This document shows, in pieces, positions 9,342 through 18,382 of a DNA stretch of 64,000 bases. The stretch lies in contig NZ_PKRT01000001.1 in assembly GCF_002855555.1 (NCBI RefSeq), positions 62,001 to 126,000 of the forward strand, given 5' to 3'. A program made the position numbers and the translations under genes. The first letter of the stretch is position 1. Every line of letters starts with the position of its first letter. The DNA comes from Novosphingobium sp. TH158 (GTDB lineage: Bacteria > Pseudomonadota > Alphaproteobacteria > Sphingomonadales > Sphingomonadaceae). The notes beneath the pieces are model-generated. The model was not told the origin of the DNA, ran no database searches, and saw only the letters and a list, made by a program, of their open reading frames with translations.

Positions 9342-10490
9342 TCACCGCCAGCGCAGCTTGTCGCGGGTAAGCTGGTCAAGCCGCGAGACGCCCATCAGGC
9401 GCATGCCGCGCTCGATCTCGTCCTTCAGCAGGGCCACGGCGCGGTCAACGCCCGCTTCGCCGGCGGCGGCCAGGGCATAGAGGTAAAGCCGTCCGCCGCT
9501 GGCGCAATTGGCCCCTGCCGAAAGGGCCTTGAGCACATGGGTGCCGCGTCGCACGCCGCCATCGCAGATGATCTCGATCTGTCCGCCCACGGCGTCGACG
9601 ATCTCCGGCAGGTGGTCAAAGCTAGACCGGCTGCCATCCAGCTGGCGACCGCCGTGGTTGGACACCATGATCGCGTCCGCCCCGATCTCCACGGCCCGGC
9701 GAGCGTCTTCGGCGCTCATCACGCCCTTGAGGCAGAAGGTGCCGCCCCAGTCCTGCCGCAGCCTGGCCGCCGTATCCCAGGTCATGGTGGGATCGAGCAT
9801 TTCGGTGAAATATTCCTGGATCGAAACCGCCTTGCCGGTGCCCTGCTTCACGTGATCGTCCAGCTGGGGCAGGCGGAACTTCTCGCGGAAGACATAGTCC
9901 GTCGCCCAGCGCGGGCGCGTGGCGTAGGAGATCAGCGAGGACAGGGTGAAGGTGGGCGGCGACTTGAAGCCCGAACGCAGGCAGCGCTCACGCTTGCCGG
10001 AAACGATGGTGTCCACCGTCAGCGCGATGGCATCGAACTTCGATGCCTGGCAGCGCTGGATCATCGAGGCGTTCAGCCCCTGGTCGCGATGGTAGTAGAA
10101 CTGGAACATCTTGGGGCTTGAGACCATCGCCGCGATCTCTTCGATCGAGACAGTGGCGAGGCTCGATATGCCGAACCACAGCCCATACTTCTGCGCCACG
10201 CGGGCGACCGCGCGTTCGCCCTGCCAGTGGAAGATGCGCTGCAGGGCAGTAGGCGAAAGGATCAGCGGCAATTCGCTGCGCTTGCCCATGATGGTCAGCG
10301 AGGTATCGATTTCCGGTGCGCCGGCCAGCACGTTGGGCACCAGGTCAACGGCATCGAAGGCCGCGGTGTTGCGCTCTTTCGTGCGCTCGTCATCGGCGGC
10401 GCCGTCAATGTAGTCGAACACCGGCCAGGGCAGGCGGCGGCGGGCGAGTTCGCGGAAATCGGCGATATTGTGGCAATCGGACAGTCGCAT
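9342..10490 (-). CDS. FMN-dependent alpha-hydroxy-acid dehydrogenase (L-lactate dehydrogenase type)
   Basis: A 382-residue flavoenzyme of the glycolate oxidase / LldD family. The signature SNHGGRQLDGS contains the catalytic His and substrate-binding Arg, and DGGVRRGTHVLKALSAGA is the FMN phosphate site. The N-terminal stretch ADFRELARRRLPWPVFDYIDGAADDE is typical of LldD, and IFHWQGERAVARVA follows it. The ATG giving MRLSDCHNIADF was chosen over an in-frame TTG seven codons upstream. It probably oxidises L-lactate or a related 2-hydroxy acid to the 2-oxo acid at the membrane. It follows a secreted hypothetical gene on the same strand after 50 bases. Confidence 0.87.
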   Translation of the reverse strand: MRLSDCHNIADFRELARRRLPWPVFDYIDGAADDERTKERNTAAFDAVDLVPNVLAGAPEIDTSLTIMGKRSELPLILSPTALQRIFHWQGERAVARVAQKYGLWFGISSLATVSIEEIAAMVSSPKMFQFYYHRDQGLNASMIQRCQASKFDAIALTVDTIVSGKRERCLRSGFKSPPTFTLSSLISYATRPRWATDYVFREKFRLPQLDDHVKQGTGKAVSIQEYFTEMLDPTMTWDTAARLRQDWGGTFCLKGVMSAEDARRAVEIGADAIMVSNHGGRQLDGSRSSFDHLPEIVDAVGGQIEIICDGGVRRGTHVLKALSAGANCASGGRLYLYALAAAGEAGVDRAVALLKDEIERGMRLMGVSRLDQLTRDKLRWR

Positions 10491-10540
10491 GGAAAGGCGC
10501 GTTAGCGCCAAATCGTCCGGCAGGACAGCACTGATTGGCC

Positions 10541-11209
10541 TTACCGCTTTCGCCGGCGCTGCTTCTTTGCCGGGCTTGCCAGCTGTGCCTTTGCCGCTTC
10601 GTCCGCCGCCATGCGCGCGGCGGCCTGCTTGTCCTTGTCCTTGGGATCGGCGGCAGCGATCTGAGCCAGCCGCATGGCCGCGATCTGCGGCGTGGCCGGC
10701 CGTGCCGGATAGCGGCAGCGCCTTTGCAGGCCCACGCCCTTGAGGAACGAGCGCCGCGCCATGCCGGCACGGATGGCGATCTGCAGCCGCCGTTCCTGCG
10801 AATTGGCACCCGAAACCTCGCGGATCACCCCGCGAAAGGGAATGAAGGCGCCCACCACCGACTGCGCCAGCTTGCCGGTGCTGGTCGATCCCGAGGAATC
10901 GACGATGTCGATATCCTCGCCCAGCAGGACATCGAGCTCGCCCACGGCAGCGGCGATGTTCTGGCAGCGGCTCATCCCGGCAAGGTCGTAGGGCCGGTTC
11001 TGCGCGGCGATAAGCTGGGGCGGAATTTCACCCTTCTTGAGGTTGAGGTCGCTGAGCGGCGTGGTCGCTACGTCGCCGGCGGTAACTTCCGGATCGGTTA
11101 CCGGGCGATCCTGATCGGCCATTTTCGCCGCCGGCTGCTGCTGCCCCCGCGCGAGGGCAGGAGCGCTTGCCAGCAGCACGGCGGTAAGGACGAGTGAGAG
11201 ACTGCGCAT
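10541..11209 (-). CDS. secreted hypothetical protein
   Basis: I do not recognise this 222-residue protein. It begins with a clear signal peptide (MRSLSLVLTAVLLASAPALA), then has a central region with conserved-looking segments (DLAGMSRCQNIAAAVGELDVLLGEDID, GAFIPFRGVIREVSGANSQERR) and ends in a highly basic Ala/Lys/Arg tail (KKQRRRKR). The central region resembles small periplasmic proteins common in sphingomonads, by impression only. It lies between a zinc metallopeptidase and a 2-hydroxy-acid dehydrogenase gene on the same strand with gaps near 50 bases. Confidence 0.7.
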   Translation of the reverse strand: MRSLSLVLTAVLLASAPALARGQQQPAAKMADQDRPVTDPEVTAGDVATTPLSDLNLKKGEIPPQLIAAQNRPYDLAGMSRCQNIAAAVGELDVLLGEDIDIVDSSGSTSTGKLAQSVVGAFIPFRGVIREVSGANSQERRLQIAIRAGMARRSFLKGVGLQRRCRYPARPATPQIAAMRLAQIAAADPKDKDKQAAARMAADEAAKAQLASPAKKQRRRKR

Positions 11210-11260
11210 GATTTCCGTTCCATCAACAGCCCCCCGTTAACGAACCCCCGTTTGGCCTGG

Positions 11261-12169
11261 TTAACGCTTGAGATCGGCAAAGGTGTCGCAAGCGTCCTCG
11301 TTGCCGGTTTCCATGCCCTTGCGCAGCCACTGCATGCGCTGCGCGCTGGATCCGTGCGTGAAGGCTTCTTCCACCGGGCGGCGTCCGGCATTGGCCATCA
11401 GCGTGTCATCGCCGATGCTCTTGGCTGCGTTCAGCCCGCTTTCCATGTCGCCCGGTTCCAGCCGGTCGGCGTTCTTCGCGGCCCAGACCCCGGCGTAGCA
11501 ATCGGCCTGCAGTTCCAGCCGCACCGAAAGCGGATTGGCCGAACGGGGATTGCGTTCCTGCAGCTGGCGGACCTGCTTCGAGGTGCCAAGCTCGTTCTGG
11601 ATATGATGGCCATATTCGTGAGCGATCACATAAAGCCGGGCGAACTGGCCCTTGGCACCCAGTTCGCGGTCCATCTGCTTGTAGAAGTCGGTGTCGAGGT
11701 AGATGCCTTCGTCGCTGGGGCAATAGAACGGCCCCATGGCGCTCTGCGCTGCGCCGCAGCCCGATTGCCCGCTTTGCGAATAGAAGTGCAGCGTCGGCCG
11801 GTCGAAGGGGATGCTGGCCTGGCGGAACAGCGGCTCCCAGGTGCGGTTGAGCATTTGCAGCGCCTGGCAGCTTTCCATGCTGGCTTGGTCGATCTTGCAG
11901 CTTTCGCTGGCGTTGGAGCTGCCTTCGACCTGCGCCTGCTGCTGGCCGGGCAGGGTGCCGCCGGTTTCGCCCATGCCGCCGAACATCCGCCCGATATCTC
12001 CCTGGAACACGAAGGCCAGGACGATCAGCAGCAGGATCGTGCCGCAGCCCATCTTGCCGCCGCCGATCGGCAGGGGAAATCCTCCGCCACCCAAGCCGGG
12101 AAAGCCGCCGCCCCGGCCGCGCTGATCGTCGATATCGACTTGATTCGGGTCCAGATCGTCAAGACGCAT
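11261..12169 (-). CDS. ypfJ: neutral zinc metallopeptidase, YpfJ family
   Basis: A 302-residue membrane-anchored putative zinc peptidase. It starts with a Gly-rich cytoplasmic segment, has one transmembrane helix (about 41-57, ILLLIVLAFVF), then an extracytoplasmic domain with His184-Glu185-x-x-His188 in IAHEYGHHIQ. Four or more cysteines (91, 101, 138, 150) suggest disulfides. The start MRLDDLDPNQ is the standard opening of this family (M..DD...S.NVEDRRG); the open frame upstream overlaps the bdhA gene. Substrate is unknown for the whole family. Confidence 0.86.
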   Translation of the reverse strand: MRLDDLDPNQVDIDDQRGRGGGFPGLGGGGFPLPIGGGKMGCGTILLLIVLAFVFQGDIGRMFGGMGETGGTLPGQQQAQVEGSSNASESCKIDQASMESCQALQMLNRTWEPLFRQASIPFDRPTLHFYSQSGQSGCGAAQSAMGPFYCPSDEGIYLDTDFYKQMDRELGAKGQFARLYVIAHEYGHHIQNELGTSKQVRQLQERNPRSANPLSVRLELQADCYAGVWAAKNADRLEPGDMESGLNAAKSIGDDTLMANAGRRPVEEAFTHGSSAQRMQWLRKGMETGNEDACDTFADLKR

Positions 12170-12259
12170 TGCCAAAACTCCTCTTCCGGCTGGACAGGCG
12201 CGACCCCGCGCAGCAATGGCGTTTTCTGCTTCTGCTGCAACAATCCACCGGAGTCGATA

Positions 12260-13015
12260 ATGTTTCTGAACGGCAAGCGTGCACTGGTTACCGGTTCGAC
12301 TTCGGGCATCGGCCTTGCCGTTGCGCGGGCGCTGAAGGCAGAGGGTGCAGAGGTTGTCCTGTGCGGGCTGGGCGAGCCCGATGCCATCGCGGCGCTGTGC
12401 GATGAACTGGGGGCCACCCACGTTGCGGGCGACCTTTCCCGGCGCGACGGGGTTGAGGCCGTGATGGCCGGGGCCGGTCCGATCGACGTGCTGGTCAACA
12501 ATGCCGGGATGCAGCACGTGGCACCGGTCGAGGAGTTCCCGGTCGACAAGTGGGACAAGATCATCGCGCTTAACCTGACGGCCGCCTTCGATACCTGCCG
12601 CCTTGCCGTGCCGCACATGAAGGCGGCGGGCTGGGGCCGCATCATCCAGGTGGCCAGCGCCCATTCGCTGACCGCATCGCCGTTCAAGTCGGCCTATGTC
12701 GCGGCCAAGCACGGGCTGGCGGGGCTGACCAAGACGCTGGCGCTGGAACTGGCGCAGCACAACATCACCGCCAACTGCATCAGCCCGGGCTATGTCTGGA
12801 CGCCGCTGGTGGAAAACCAGATTCCCGACACGATGAAAGCGCGCGGCATGACGCGCGAACAGGTGATCGAAGAGGTGATGCTGGTCCGCCAGCCGACGCG
12901 CAAGTTCGTGCAGCCGGCAGACATCGGCGCCATGGCCGTGTTCCTCTGCCGCGACGAGGCGAACAACATGAACGGCGCGAACATCTCGATGGATGGCGGC
13001 TGGACGGCGGAGTAA
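12260..13015 (+). CDS. bdhA: 3-hydroxybutyrate dehydrogenase
   Basis: A 251-residue SDR enzyme with TGSTSGIG (11-18), NNAG (80-83), Ser133, Tyr146 and Lys150. The IQVASAHSLTASPFKSAYVAAKHG stretch and the SPGYVWTPLVENQIPD loop are characteristic of D-3-hydroxybutyrate dehydrogenase, which interconverts 3-hydroxybutyrate and acetoacetate in polyhydroxybutyrate turnover. The ATG directly after the ccggagtcgata leader was chosen. It is divergent from ypfJ and stands alone. Confidence 0.9.
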   Translation: MFLNGKRALVTGSTSGIGLAVARALKAEGAEVVLCGLGEPDAIAALCDELGATHVAGDLSRRDGVEAVMAGAGPIDVLVNNAGMQHVAPVEEFPVDKWDKIIALNLTAAFDTCRLAVPHMKAAGWGRIIQVASAHSLTASPFKSAYVAAKHGLAGLTKTLALELAQHNITANCISPGYVWTPLVENQIPDTMKARGMTREQVIEEVMLVRQPTRKFVQPADIGAMAVFLCRDEANNMNGANISMDGGWTAE

Positions 13016-13136
13016 TCCGGCCCCTTCGGGCGCGACCGTTACCTTCCTGCCACAAGCCCGGAATATCGTCGGCCGCCGCTTGCCTGTTGCAGGGGTCACC
13101 CGCATATCTCGGGCGATGAGCCGCCGCCTGAGCACG

Positions 13137-14600
13137 ATGAGTCGACTTACGCTATATTGCGTCGCGCTGGCTTGCACCGTTTCGCCTGTCAATGCCGCAT
13201 CGCGCGATCGTGGGCTGGAATCGGCCCTGCGCCAGCATATCAATGTGCTGGCCAGCAATGACTTCGGCGGACGCGAACCGGGCACAGATGGCGAGGAGAA
13301 GACGCTTCGCTACCTTGCCCGCCAGTGGTTCGAGATGGGGCTTACCTCTGGCACCAACGATCCCGGCCACGAATGGTTCAAGCCGGTGCGGTTGGTGGCG
13401 CGCGAACCCGCGGCTTCGGCGGCGATCTTCACCCGCAAGGGCCGTCCGCTGCCGATCGCGCAGACCGAGATTCTGATGCTCACGTCGGGCAAGCGCGCGC
13501 TGGTGGAAAGCGCCCCGCTGCTGTTCGTCGGCAATGGCGGCGGCACCCATTCGCGCGGCGAGCTGGCAGGCCGCGTTGCCGTGCTGCTTTCCGGCCCTGA
13601 AGACGATGGCAAGCGGCAGGATGCGCTGCTCAAGGCGGGGGCAGGCGCGGTGCTGACCGTGCTTGATGGCGAGCGGACGATTGCCGAGGTTTCGGCACGT
13701 CGCAAGCGTTCGGGCTATGCGCTGGCGAGCGACAAGCTGGGCGGCGACCTTGAAGGCTTCATCACTGACGAGGCGTTCAACCGCCTGCTCGCCACGGGCG
13801 GGCAATCGCTCGACGGGCTGGAGCAGGAGGCGCGGCAAGCGGCCTTCAAGCCGCGCCCGCTGGACATTTCCGCGACGCTTGAGGCGACCACGCGCGAAAC
13901 CACGATCCGTACCCACAACCTGATCGGCAAGCTTCCCGGACGCCGGCCAGAGGCGGGCGCCGTGCTGTTCCTGGCCCATTGGGACCACTTCGGCGAATGC
14001 GGTGATGGCGGCGCGGGCAATGTCATCTGCAACGGCGCGATCGACAATGCCAGCGGCCTTGCCGCCCTGACCGAAACGGCGCGGCGGCTGGTAAAGAGCC
14101 CGCAGCTTGACCGCGACATCTATTTCCTCGCAACGACCGCCGAGGAACTGGGCCTGCTGGGCGCGCAGGCCTTTGCGGAAAATCCCCCGATCCCGCTCAA
14201 GTCCTTCGTGGCCGCTTTCAACATGGATTCGGTTGCCATCGCCCCGGCCAACACGCCGCTCGCAACGGTGGGCTATGGCATGACCAAGCTCGATCCGCTG
14301 ATCGCGCAGGTGGCCAAGCAGGAAAAGCGCAAGATCGTCAGCGGCGAGGCGGCCAATGCCTATGTGAAGCGGCAGGATGGCTGGGCGCTGTTGCAGCACG
14401 ACGTGCCTGCCGTGATGGTATCCAGCGCCTATGGCGATATCTCGCGCATCGAGAAGTTCTTCGATACCGATTACCACCGGCCTACCGATCAGGCGAAGGC
14501 GGGGATCGAGCTGGGTGGTGCGGCGCAGGACGTGCAGTTCCACGTCGCGCTCGGCCGGTTCTTCGGCGATGTCCGCAAGGTGCCTGCGACCGTCAGGTAG
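13137..14600 (+). CDS. secreted M28-family zinc aminopeptidase
   Basis: A 487-residue exported peptidase with signal peptide MSRLTLYCVALACTVSPVNA. All five M28 zinc-site positions are visible: His281-x-Asp283 (LAHWDHFGE), Asp303 (IDNASG), Glu336-Glu337 (TAEELGLLG), Asp364 (NMDSV) and His447 (DYHRPTD). A PA-like insert lies between about 100 and 200. An in-frame ATG seven codons upstream (13116) is an alternative start, but the chosen one begins at the signal peptide. It converges on the alpha/beta hydrolase gene with an eight-base overlap of 3' ends. Likely role is periplasmic peptide degradation. Confidence 0.87.
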   Translation: MSRLTLYCVALACTVSPVNAASRDRGLESALRQHINVLASNDFGGREPGTDGEEKTLRYLARQWFEMGLTSGTNDPGHEWFKPVRLVAREPAASAAIFTRKGRPLPIAQTEILMLTSGKRALVESAPLLFVGNGGGTHSRGELAGRVAVLLSGPEDDGKRQDALLKAGAGAVLTVLDGERTIAEVSARRKRSGYALASDKLGGDLEGFITDEAFNRLLATGGQSLDGLEQEARQAAFKPRPLDISATLEATTRETTIRTHNLIGKLPGRRPEAGAVLFLAHWDHFGECGDGGAGNVICNGAIDNASGLAALTETARRLVKSPQLDRDIYFLATTAEELGLLGAQAFAENPPIPLKSFVAAFNMDSVAIAPANTPLATVGYGMTKLDPLIAQVAKQEKRKIVSGEAANAYVKRQDGWALLQHDVPAVMVSSAYGDISRIEKFFDTDYHRPTDQAKAGIELGGAAQDVQFHVALGRFFGDVRKVPATVR

Positions 14601-15477
14601 AGGCGAGGAATGCGTCCATTGCCGCGTTGACCGCCTGCGGATCTTCCCAGGGCACGAAGTGGCCGCAGCCATGCACCGGACAAAGCGTCAGGCTGGGAAT
14701 GATCGCGTCCATGCCATCGAGGTTGCAGGGCGGCAGGGCGAGATCGTCCATGGCCCAGATCACCAGCGTCGGGATCTCCAGCGGCGGCAGCGGCGGTTCC
14801 TGCCAGTCATCCGGCAGGGCAAGCGGCTCGTCCAGTGCCGGTACCACGATGGGCGAGGCGCGATACCAGTTGAGCATGGCAAAGGCGGCGTCGCGATCCT
14901 GCCAGTCGGCGAACTGGGCATCGCGCACTTCAGGTTCCAGCTTTTGCGAGCGTTCCCACTTCACCGCCTTCAGCAGCAGGCCGCCAAGCCCGTGTTCGCG
15001 CACAAGCGCATCATTCGCCGGATCGCGGAATTCGCGCATGTACTGGCTGGCGGCGCGCTGCACCGGATCGATGTAGAGCAGCTTCTGGAAGAGCGCCGGA
15101 TGCGGCGCGTTGGCGATCACCGCGCGGGTCACGCGGGTGCCCTGGCCCAGCAGGGCGACGCCCCAGGCGATGGCTCCGCCCCAATCGTGGCCGACCACGG
15201 TGAACTGGCCGATCCCCAGCGCATCGGCGAGCTGGAACACATCGCCGATCAGCTTGTCCGGCGTATAGCTGGCCACATCCTGCGGTTTCGAGGATCCGCG
15301 ATAGCCGCGCTGGTCGGGGGCAATGCAGCGGAACCGGTCGGAAAAATGGGCGACCTGATGGCGCCAGGTGCGATGGCTTTCCGGGAAGCCGTGGAGGAAG
15401 ATCAGCGCCGGTGCATCGGCCGGTCCGCAATCGAGGACGTCCAGTTGCGTGCCGTTGGCCAGCGCCACCCGCTTCAT
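14593..15477 (-). CDS. alpha/beta hydrolase, epoxide hydrolase-like
   Basis: This 294-residue hydrolase has the oxyanion motif HGFPES (29-34), DQRGYRGSS (55-63) and the nucleophile elbow GHDWGG with Asp98, so the nucleophile is Asp as in epoxide hydrolases and haloalkane dehalogenases, not Ser. The catalytic His is near 273 (GCGHFVPWEDP). Its ATG overlaps the TGA of the pirin gene upstream, making a coupled bolA-pirin-hydrolase operon. Epoxide hydrolase is the more likely call; the halide-binding residues of dehalogenases could not be confirmed by eye. Confidence 0.85.
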   Translation of the reverse strand: MKRVALANGTQLDVLDCGPADAPALIFLHGFPESHRTWRHQVAHFSDRFRCIAPDQRGYRGSSKPQDVASYTPDKLIGDVFQLADALGIGQFTVVGHDWGGAIAWGVALLGQGTRVTRAVIANAPHPALFQKLLYIDPVQRAASQYMREFRDPANDALVREHGLGGLLLKAVKWERSQKLEPEVRDAQFADWQDRDAAFAMLNWYRASPIVVPALDEPLALPDDWQEPPLPPLEIPTLVIWAMDDLALPPCNLDGMDAIIPSLTLCPVHGCGHFVPWEDPQAVNAAMDAFLAST

Positions 15478-16370
15478 GGATAGCTTACCGTCTTGGGCTG
15501 TTCGGGGATGGGTATCCATTCCTGTTCGTCTCCCGGAACCTTGGGAAAGCGGCCTTCGCGCCAGTCCGCCTTGGCCTGTTCGATGCGTTCGCGGCGGGAA
15601 CTGACGAAGTTCCACCAGACATGGCGGCGGGTGGCAAAGGCCTCTCCGCCCAGCAGCATGATCCTGCCGCCCTTGTCGGACGCCAGCCGCATAGCCGCAC
15701 CCGGCGTGAGGATGGTCAGGACAAAGGGCTCAAGCGCCTGTCCATCGAGGCCGGCTTCGCCGCCGACCAGCATCACCGCGCGTTCGTCGGCCTCGGCGTC
15801 GATGGGCAGGGTGCCAGACGGTGCCAGCACGATCTCGGCATAGATTGTCGCGGCGTGGCAGGTCGTTGGTGCCGTGACGCCCCACAGGCTGCCCATGATG
15901 ACCCGTGCAGAGGCGCAGGCATCTTCCACCAGCGGCAGGTCGGTGCGCGCTTCGAAGGCCGGGGCGATCTCTTCGAGTGCATCGGGAAGGGCCAGCCATG
16001 TCTGCATCCCGTAAAGCCGGGGGCCAGCCGAGCGTTCTTCTGCCGGTGAGCGCTCGGAATGGACGATGCCGCTGCCGGCGGTCATCAGGTTGACCTGCCC
16101 GGGACGGATCGTGGCGAAAGTGCCCAGGCTGTCGCGGTGGTCGATCGCGCCGGCAAATTCGCCGTCGAACAGCCAGGTCACTGTGGCAAGGTTGATATGC
16201 GGGTGCGGGCGCACGTCCATCGCCTGGCCAAGGGCAAGCTGCGCCGGGCCGAACTCGTCGACGAAGATGAACGGGCCGACCATCGTCCGCCCGCGCGAAG
16301 GAAGCACGCGGCGGACCCGCAATGCTCCCAGGTCATGCGTGACCGGGGCGATGGTCTCCAGCGGGGTCAA
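15474..16370 (-). CDS. pirin family cupin protein
   Basis: A 298-residue pirin. The metal ligands are visible as His56 and His58 (RPHPHINLATVTW) and His104 and Glu106 (GIVHSERS), matching the pirin cupin site. Bacterial pirins such as YhhW have quercetin 2,3-dioxygenase activity or act as redox-sensitive regulators. It is coupled on both sides by ATGA overlaps, to bolA upstream and to the epoxide-hydrolase-like gene downstream. Confidence 0.9.
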   Translation of the reverse strand: MTPLETIAPVTHDLGALRVRRVLPSRGRTMVGPFIFVDEFGPAQLALGQAMDVRPHPHINLATVTWLFDGEFAGAIDHRDSLGTFATIRPGQVNLMTAGSGIVHSERSPAEERSAGPRLYGMQTWLALPDALEEIAPAFEARTDLPLVEDACASARVIMGSLWGVTAPTTCHAATIYAEIVLAPSGTLPIDAEADERAVMLVGGEAGLDGQALEPFVLTILTPGAAMRLASDKGGRIMLLGGEAFATRRHVWWNFVSSRRERIEQAKADWREGRFPKVPGDEQEWIPIPEQPKTVSYP

Positions 16371-16645
16371 GTCGCTTCGCCGGGGGCCCGGGCCTTGATG
16401 GCAAGGGCATGGACGCGCTGGCCGGGAATGTCGCCCAGCGCCTTGTTGACCATGCGCTGGCGCAACACGCGCGATACGCCGGTGAAGGCCTCGCTCTCGA
16501 TCTCCACGGTGAAGTGCGATTCGCCCGATCCGTCATCTCCGGCATGGCCGCTGTGGCGGCCCGAGTCGTTGATCACGGCAAGGCGGGAAGGGGCGAAGGC
16601 TGCGGTGAGCAGTGCTTCGATTTCGGTCTGGACGGTTCCGGGCAT
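16367..16645 (-). CDS. BolA family protein
   Basis: A 92-residue BolA-like protein. The core NDSGRHSGHAGDDGSGESHFTVEI and the helix RVLRQRMVNKAL with QRVHALAIKA at the end fit the family. BolA proteins partner with monothiol glutaredoxins in iron-sulfur trafficking. It opens the operon with pirin and the hydrolase and is divergent from a J-domain gene 39 bases away, a pairing often seen in alphaproteobacteria. The MPGTVQTEIEALL start was chosen as it fits family length. Confidence 0.9.
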   Translation of the reverse strand: MPGTVQTEIEALLTAAFAPSRLAVINDSGRHSGHAGDDGSGESHFTVEIESEAFTGVSRVLRQRMVNKALGDIPGQRVHALAIKARAPGEAT

Positions 16646-16684
16646 GGCTTCCTTTCTAACGCATCGCGGGCCATTAGGAAGGGT

Positions 16685-17263
16685 GTGAAACAGGAAAGGT
16701 TCCATGGACGAATCGGCGGCTCGCACCGCCGCTGTGACTGGCGCGGTTGTACCGAGGCCGGAGAATTCCGCGCGCCCGGTGCCAAACCCTCGGGGTTCGA
16801 CGGCCCGGGGGACTATCGCTGGTTCTGCCTTGAGCACGTGCGCGCCTTCAATGCCGCCTACGATGCCTTTGCCGGCATGACCGCCGAGGAAATCTGGCAG
16901 GCGCAGTCGCCAATCGCCGGTTGGGAGCGCGAAACGCGTGCTTTCCGCCCTACGGCAGGCATCGATTCCGCACCGCGCTGGGCTGATTTCGCCGATCCGC
17001 TAGAGGCGATTTCCGGCCGGGCGAGGGCGCGCAGGCCTGCCCAGCGCAAGGATGGCCGCGCCGTTTCCCCCGAAGAGCGGCAGGCGCTCGACACGCTGGG
17101 GCTTGAGATCGACGCCGACCGCAAGGCGCTGCGCAACCGCTATTCGGAGCTTGTCCGCCAGTATCATCCGGACCGCAACGGCGGTGACCGGTCGATGGAA
17201 AAACGGCTGCAATCGGTGGTTGAGGCCTACCAGCTGCTGCGCAAGGCGACGGTCTTCGCCTAG
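16685..17263 (+). CDS. J-domain protein with N-terminal Cys motif
   Basis: A 192-residue protein with a C-terminal J domain (about 135-190) including the essential HPD at 161-163 (RQYHPDRNGGDRSM). The N-terminal part has Cys17, Cys22 (CDWRGC) and Cys48, His51 (FCLEHV), which could form a small zinc site. It starts with GTG (KQERFHGRIGGS), chosen because homologues begin with a short basic segment before the FHGR motif; no better ATG exists in frame after the BolA promoter region. J proteins stimulate DnaK ATPase. It is divergent from bolA and converges on the SRPBCC gene with a four-base overlap. Confidence 0.86.
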   Translation: MKQERFHGRIGGSHRRCDWRGCTEAGEFRAPGAKPSGFDGPGDYRWFCLEHVRAFNAAYDAFAGMTAEEIWQAQSPIAGWERETRAFRPTAGIDSAPRWADFADPLEAISGRARARRPAQRKDGRAVSPEERQALDTLGLEIDADRKALRNRYSELVRQYHPDRNGGDRSMEKRLQSVVEAYQLLRKATVFA

Positions 17264-17700
17264 CTGCCCTCGGCCAGCGCCTTGAGCTGGTCGGCACAGG
17301 CGCCCCAGCCTTCCTCGAAACCCATTTCCGCATGGCGCTGGCTGTCCGCCTCGGTCCAGTGGCGCGCACGGGCGGTATAGCGGGTGCCGTTTCCTTCCGG
17401 CTCGATGGACCAGACGCCGATCATGAAGGGACCGGCCGGTTCCAGATCGCCGACGATGGCATCGGTAAAGGCAAAGCGCCGGCCTTCCTCCCAGGCGAGC
17501 ACCGTGCCGGGATGGGGATGCACTTCGCCATCGGGGCCATACATGGTGCAGTTGGCGGCACCCCCGGCGCGGCGTTCCAGCCGGTCGAACTCCGCGCGCC
17601 AGGGGCGGGGACACCACCATTCCTCTATCCGGTTGGCCATGACGTCCCAGACGCGGACCGGCGGCGCATCGATGAAGCGGGTGACAGACAGTTCGTGCAT
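17260..17700 (-). CDS. SRPBCC domain protein (AHSA1-like)
   Basis: A 146-residue START/Bet v 1-like protein: FIDAPPVRVWDVMANRIEEWWCP at the N-terminus and RHWTEADSQRHAEMGFEEGWGACADQLKALA at the C-terminus are typical of the AHSA1/YndB branch. These proteins form a deep hydrophobic pocket and bind small ligands. It is the last gene of the TetR-led operon, 22 bases after a glutathione-transferase-like gene. A separate role from that operon cannot be excluded. Confidence 0.85.
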   Translation of the reverse strand: MHELSVTRFIDAPPVRVWDVMANRIEEWWCPRPWRAEFDRLERRAGGAANCTMYGPDGEVHPHPGTVLAWEEGRRFAFTDAIVGDLEPAGPFMIGVWSIEPEGNGTRYTARARHWTEADSQRHAEMGFEEGWGACADQLKALAEGS

Positions 17701-17722
17701 GGGCGTTCTCCCGTGATTGCGA

Positions 17723-18382
17723 TCAGTCCCGGTCCGGCGCGCCGAGCGGGAAGAGGGGGCGGAAGCGCCGCGCCGCCTCGATGCAGCGGGCCACTTCGGG
17801 CAAGCGGTTCAGCTGCGCGCGCCATGCCTTCAGGCGGGGATAGCGGTCCTCGGCGATCGGCTCGACCCAGTCGGCATAGAACAGGCTTGGCGCGGCGGCG
17901 CATTCGATCAGGGTAATGCGATTGCCCCCGTGGTAGCCGTGCTCCAGCCACTGTTCCAGCCAGCGATAGGAGCGGTGCAGGCGGTTGCGGACGTCCGCGA
18001 CAATCGCCGGGTCCGGCCCTTCGGGATGGACGATGTATTCGTTCACGGTGCGCTGCATCACGTTCATCACGTGGTTATCGAACACGCGGTCCATCATCCG
18101 CACCCCCAGCGCCGCCTCCGGGTCTGACGGGATCAGCGGCCAGCCGGCGGGGTGATGCAGGTTGAGGTATTCGATGATCGAGGTCGCCTCGAAGATCGTC
18201 CGCGCGCCATCGACCAGAACCGGGAACTGCCCCTGCGGCCCTGCTCGGGTGGCCATGAACTCGCCATGTTCGGGGTGATCGGCGTCGAGCACGCGGAACT
18301 CGTAATCAAGCATCTGGGCGTGCAGCGCGATCTGCGCCTTCCACGTGTAGGAAGAAAAAGGGTGGCCGTAGAGTGCCAGCAT
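17723..18382 (-). CDS. glutathione S-transferase-like protein
   Basis: A 219-residue protein with an N-terminal thioredoxin fold: LYGHPFSSYTWKAQIALHAQ (G-site start), the cis-Pro region QGQFPVLVDG, and FEATSIIEYL (Glu-Ser-like site with Ala-Thr-Ser), followed by an all-helical C-terminal domain. It overlaps the VOC gene upstream by one base (TGATG), so translation is coupled. It is one of two distinct GST-like genes in the eight-gene operon; they share little obvious sequence. Substrate unknown. Confidence 0.85.
   Translation of the reverse strand: MLALYGHPFSSYTWKAQIALHAQMLDYEFRVLDADHPEHGEFMATRAGPQGQFPVLVDGARTIFEATSIIEYLNLHHPAGWPLIPSDPEAALGVRMMDRVFDNHVMNVMQRTVNEYIVHPEGPDPAIVADVRNRLHRSYRWLEQWLEHGYHGGNRITLIECAAAPSLFYADWVEPIAEDRYPRLKAWRAQLNRLPEVARCIEAARRFRPLFPLGAPDRD

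Noticed and set aside
11261..13285. A 674-codon open frame spanning the metallopeptidase and the antisense of bdhA
   Set aside because: Only the part from MRLDDLDPNQ matches the YpfJ family; the upstream part is the complement of bdhA.
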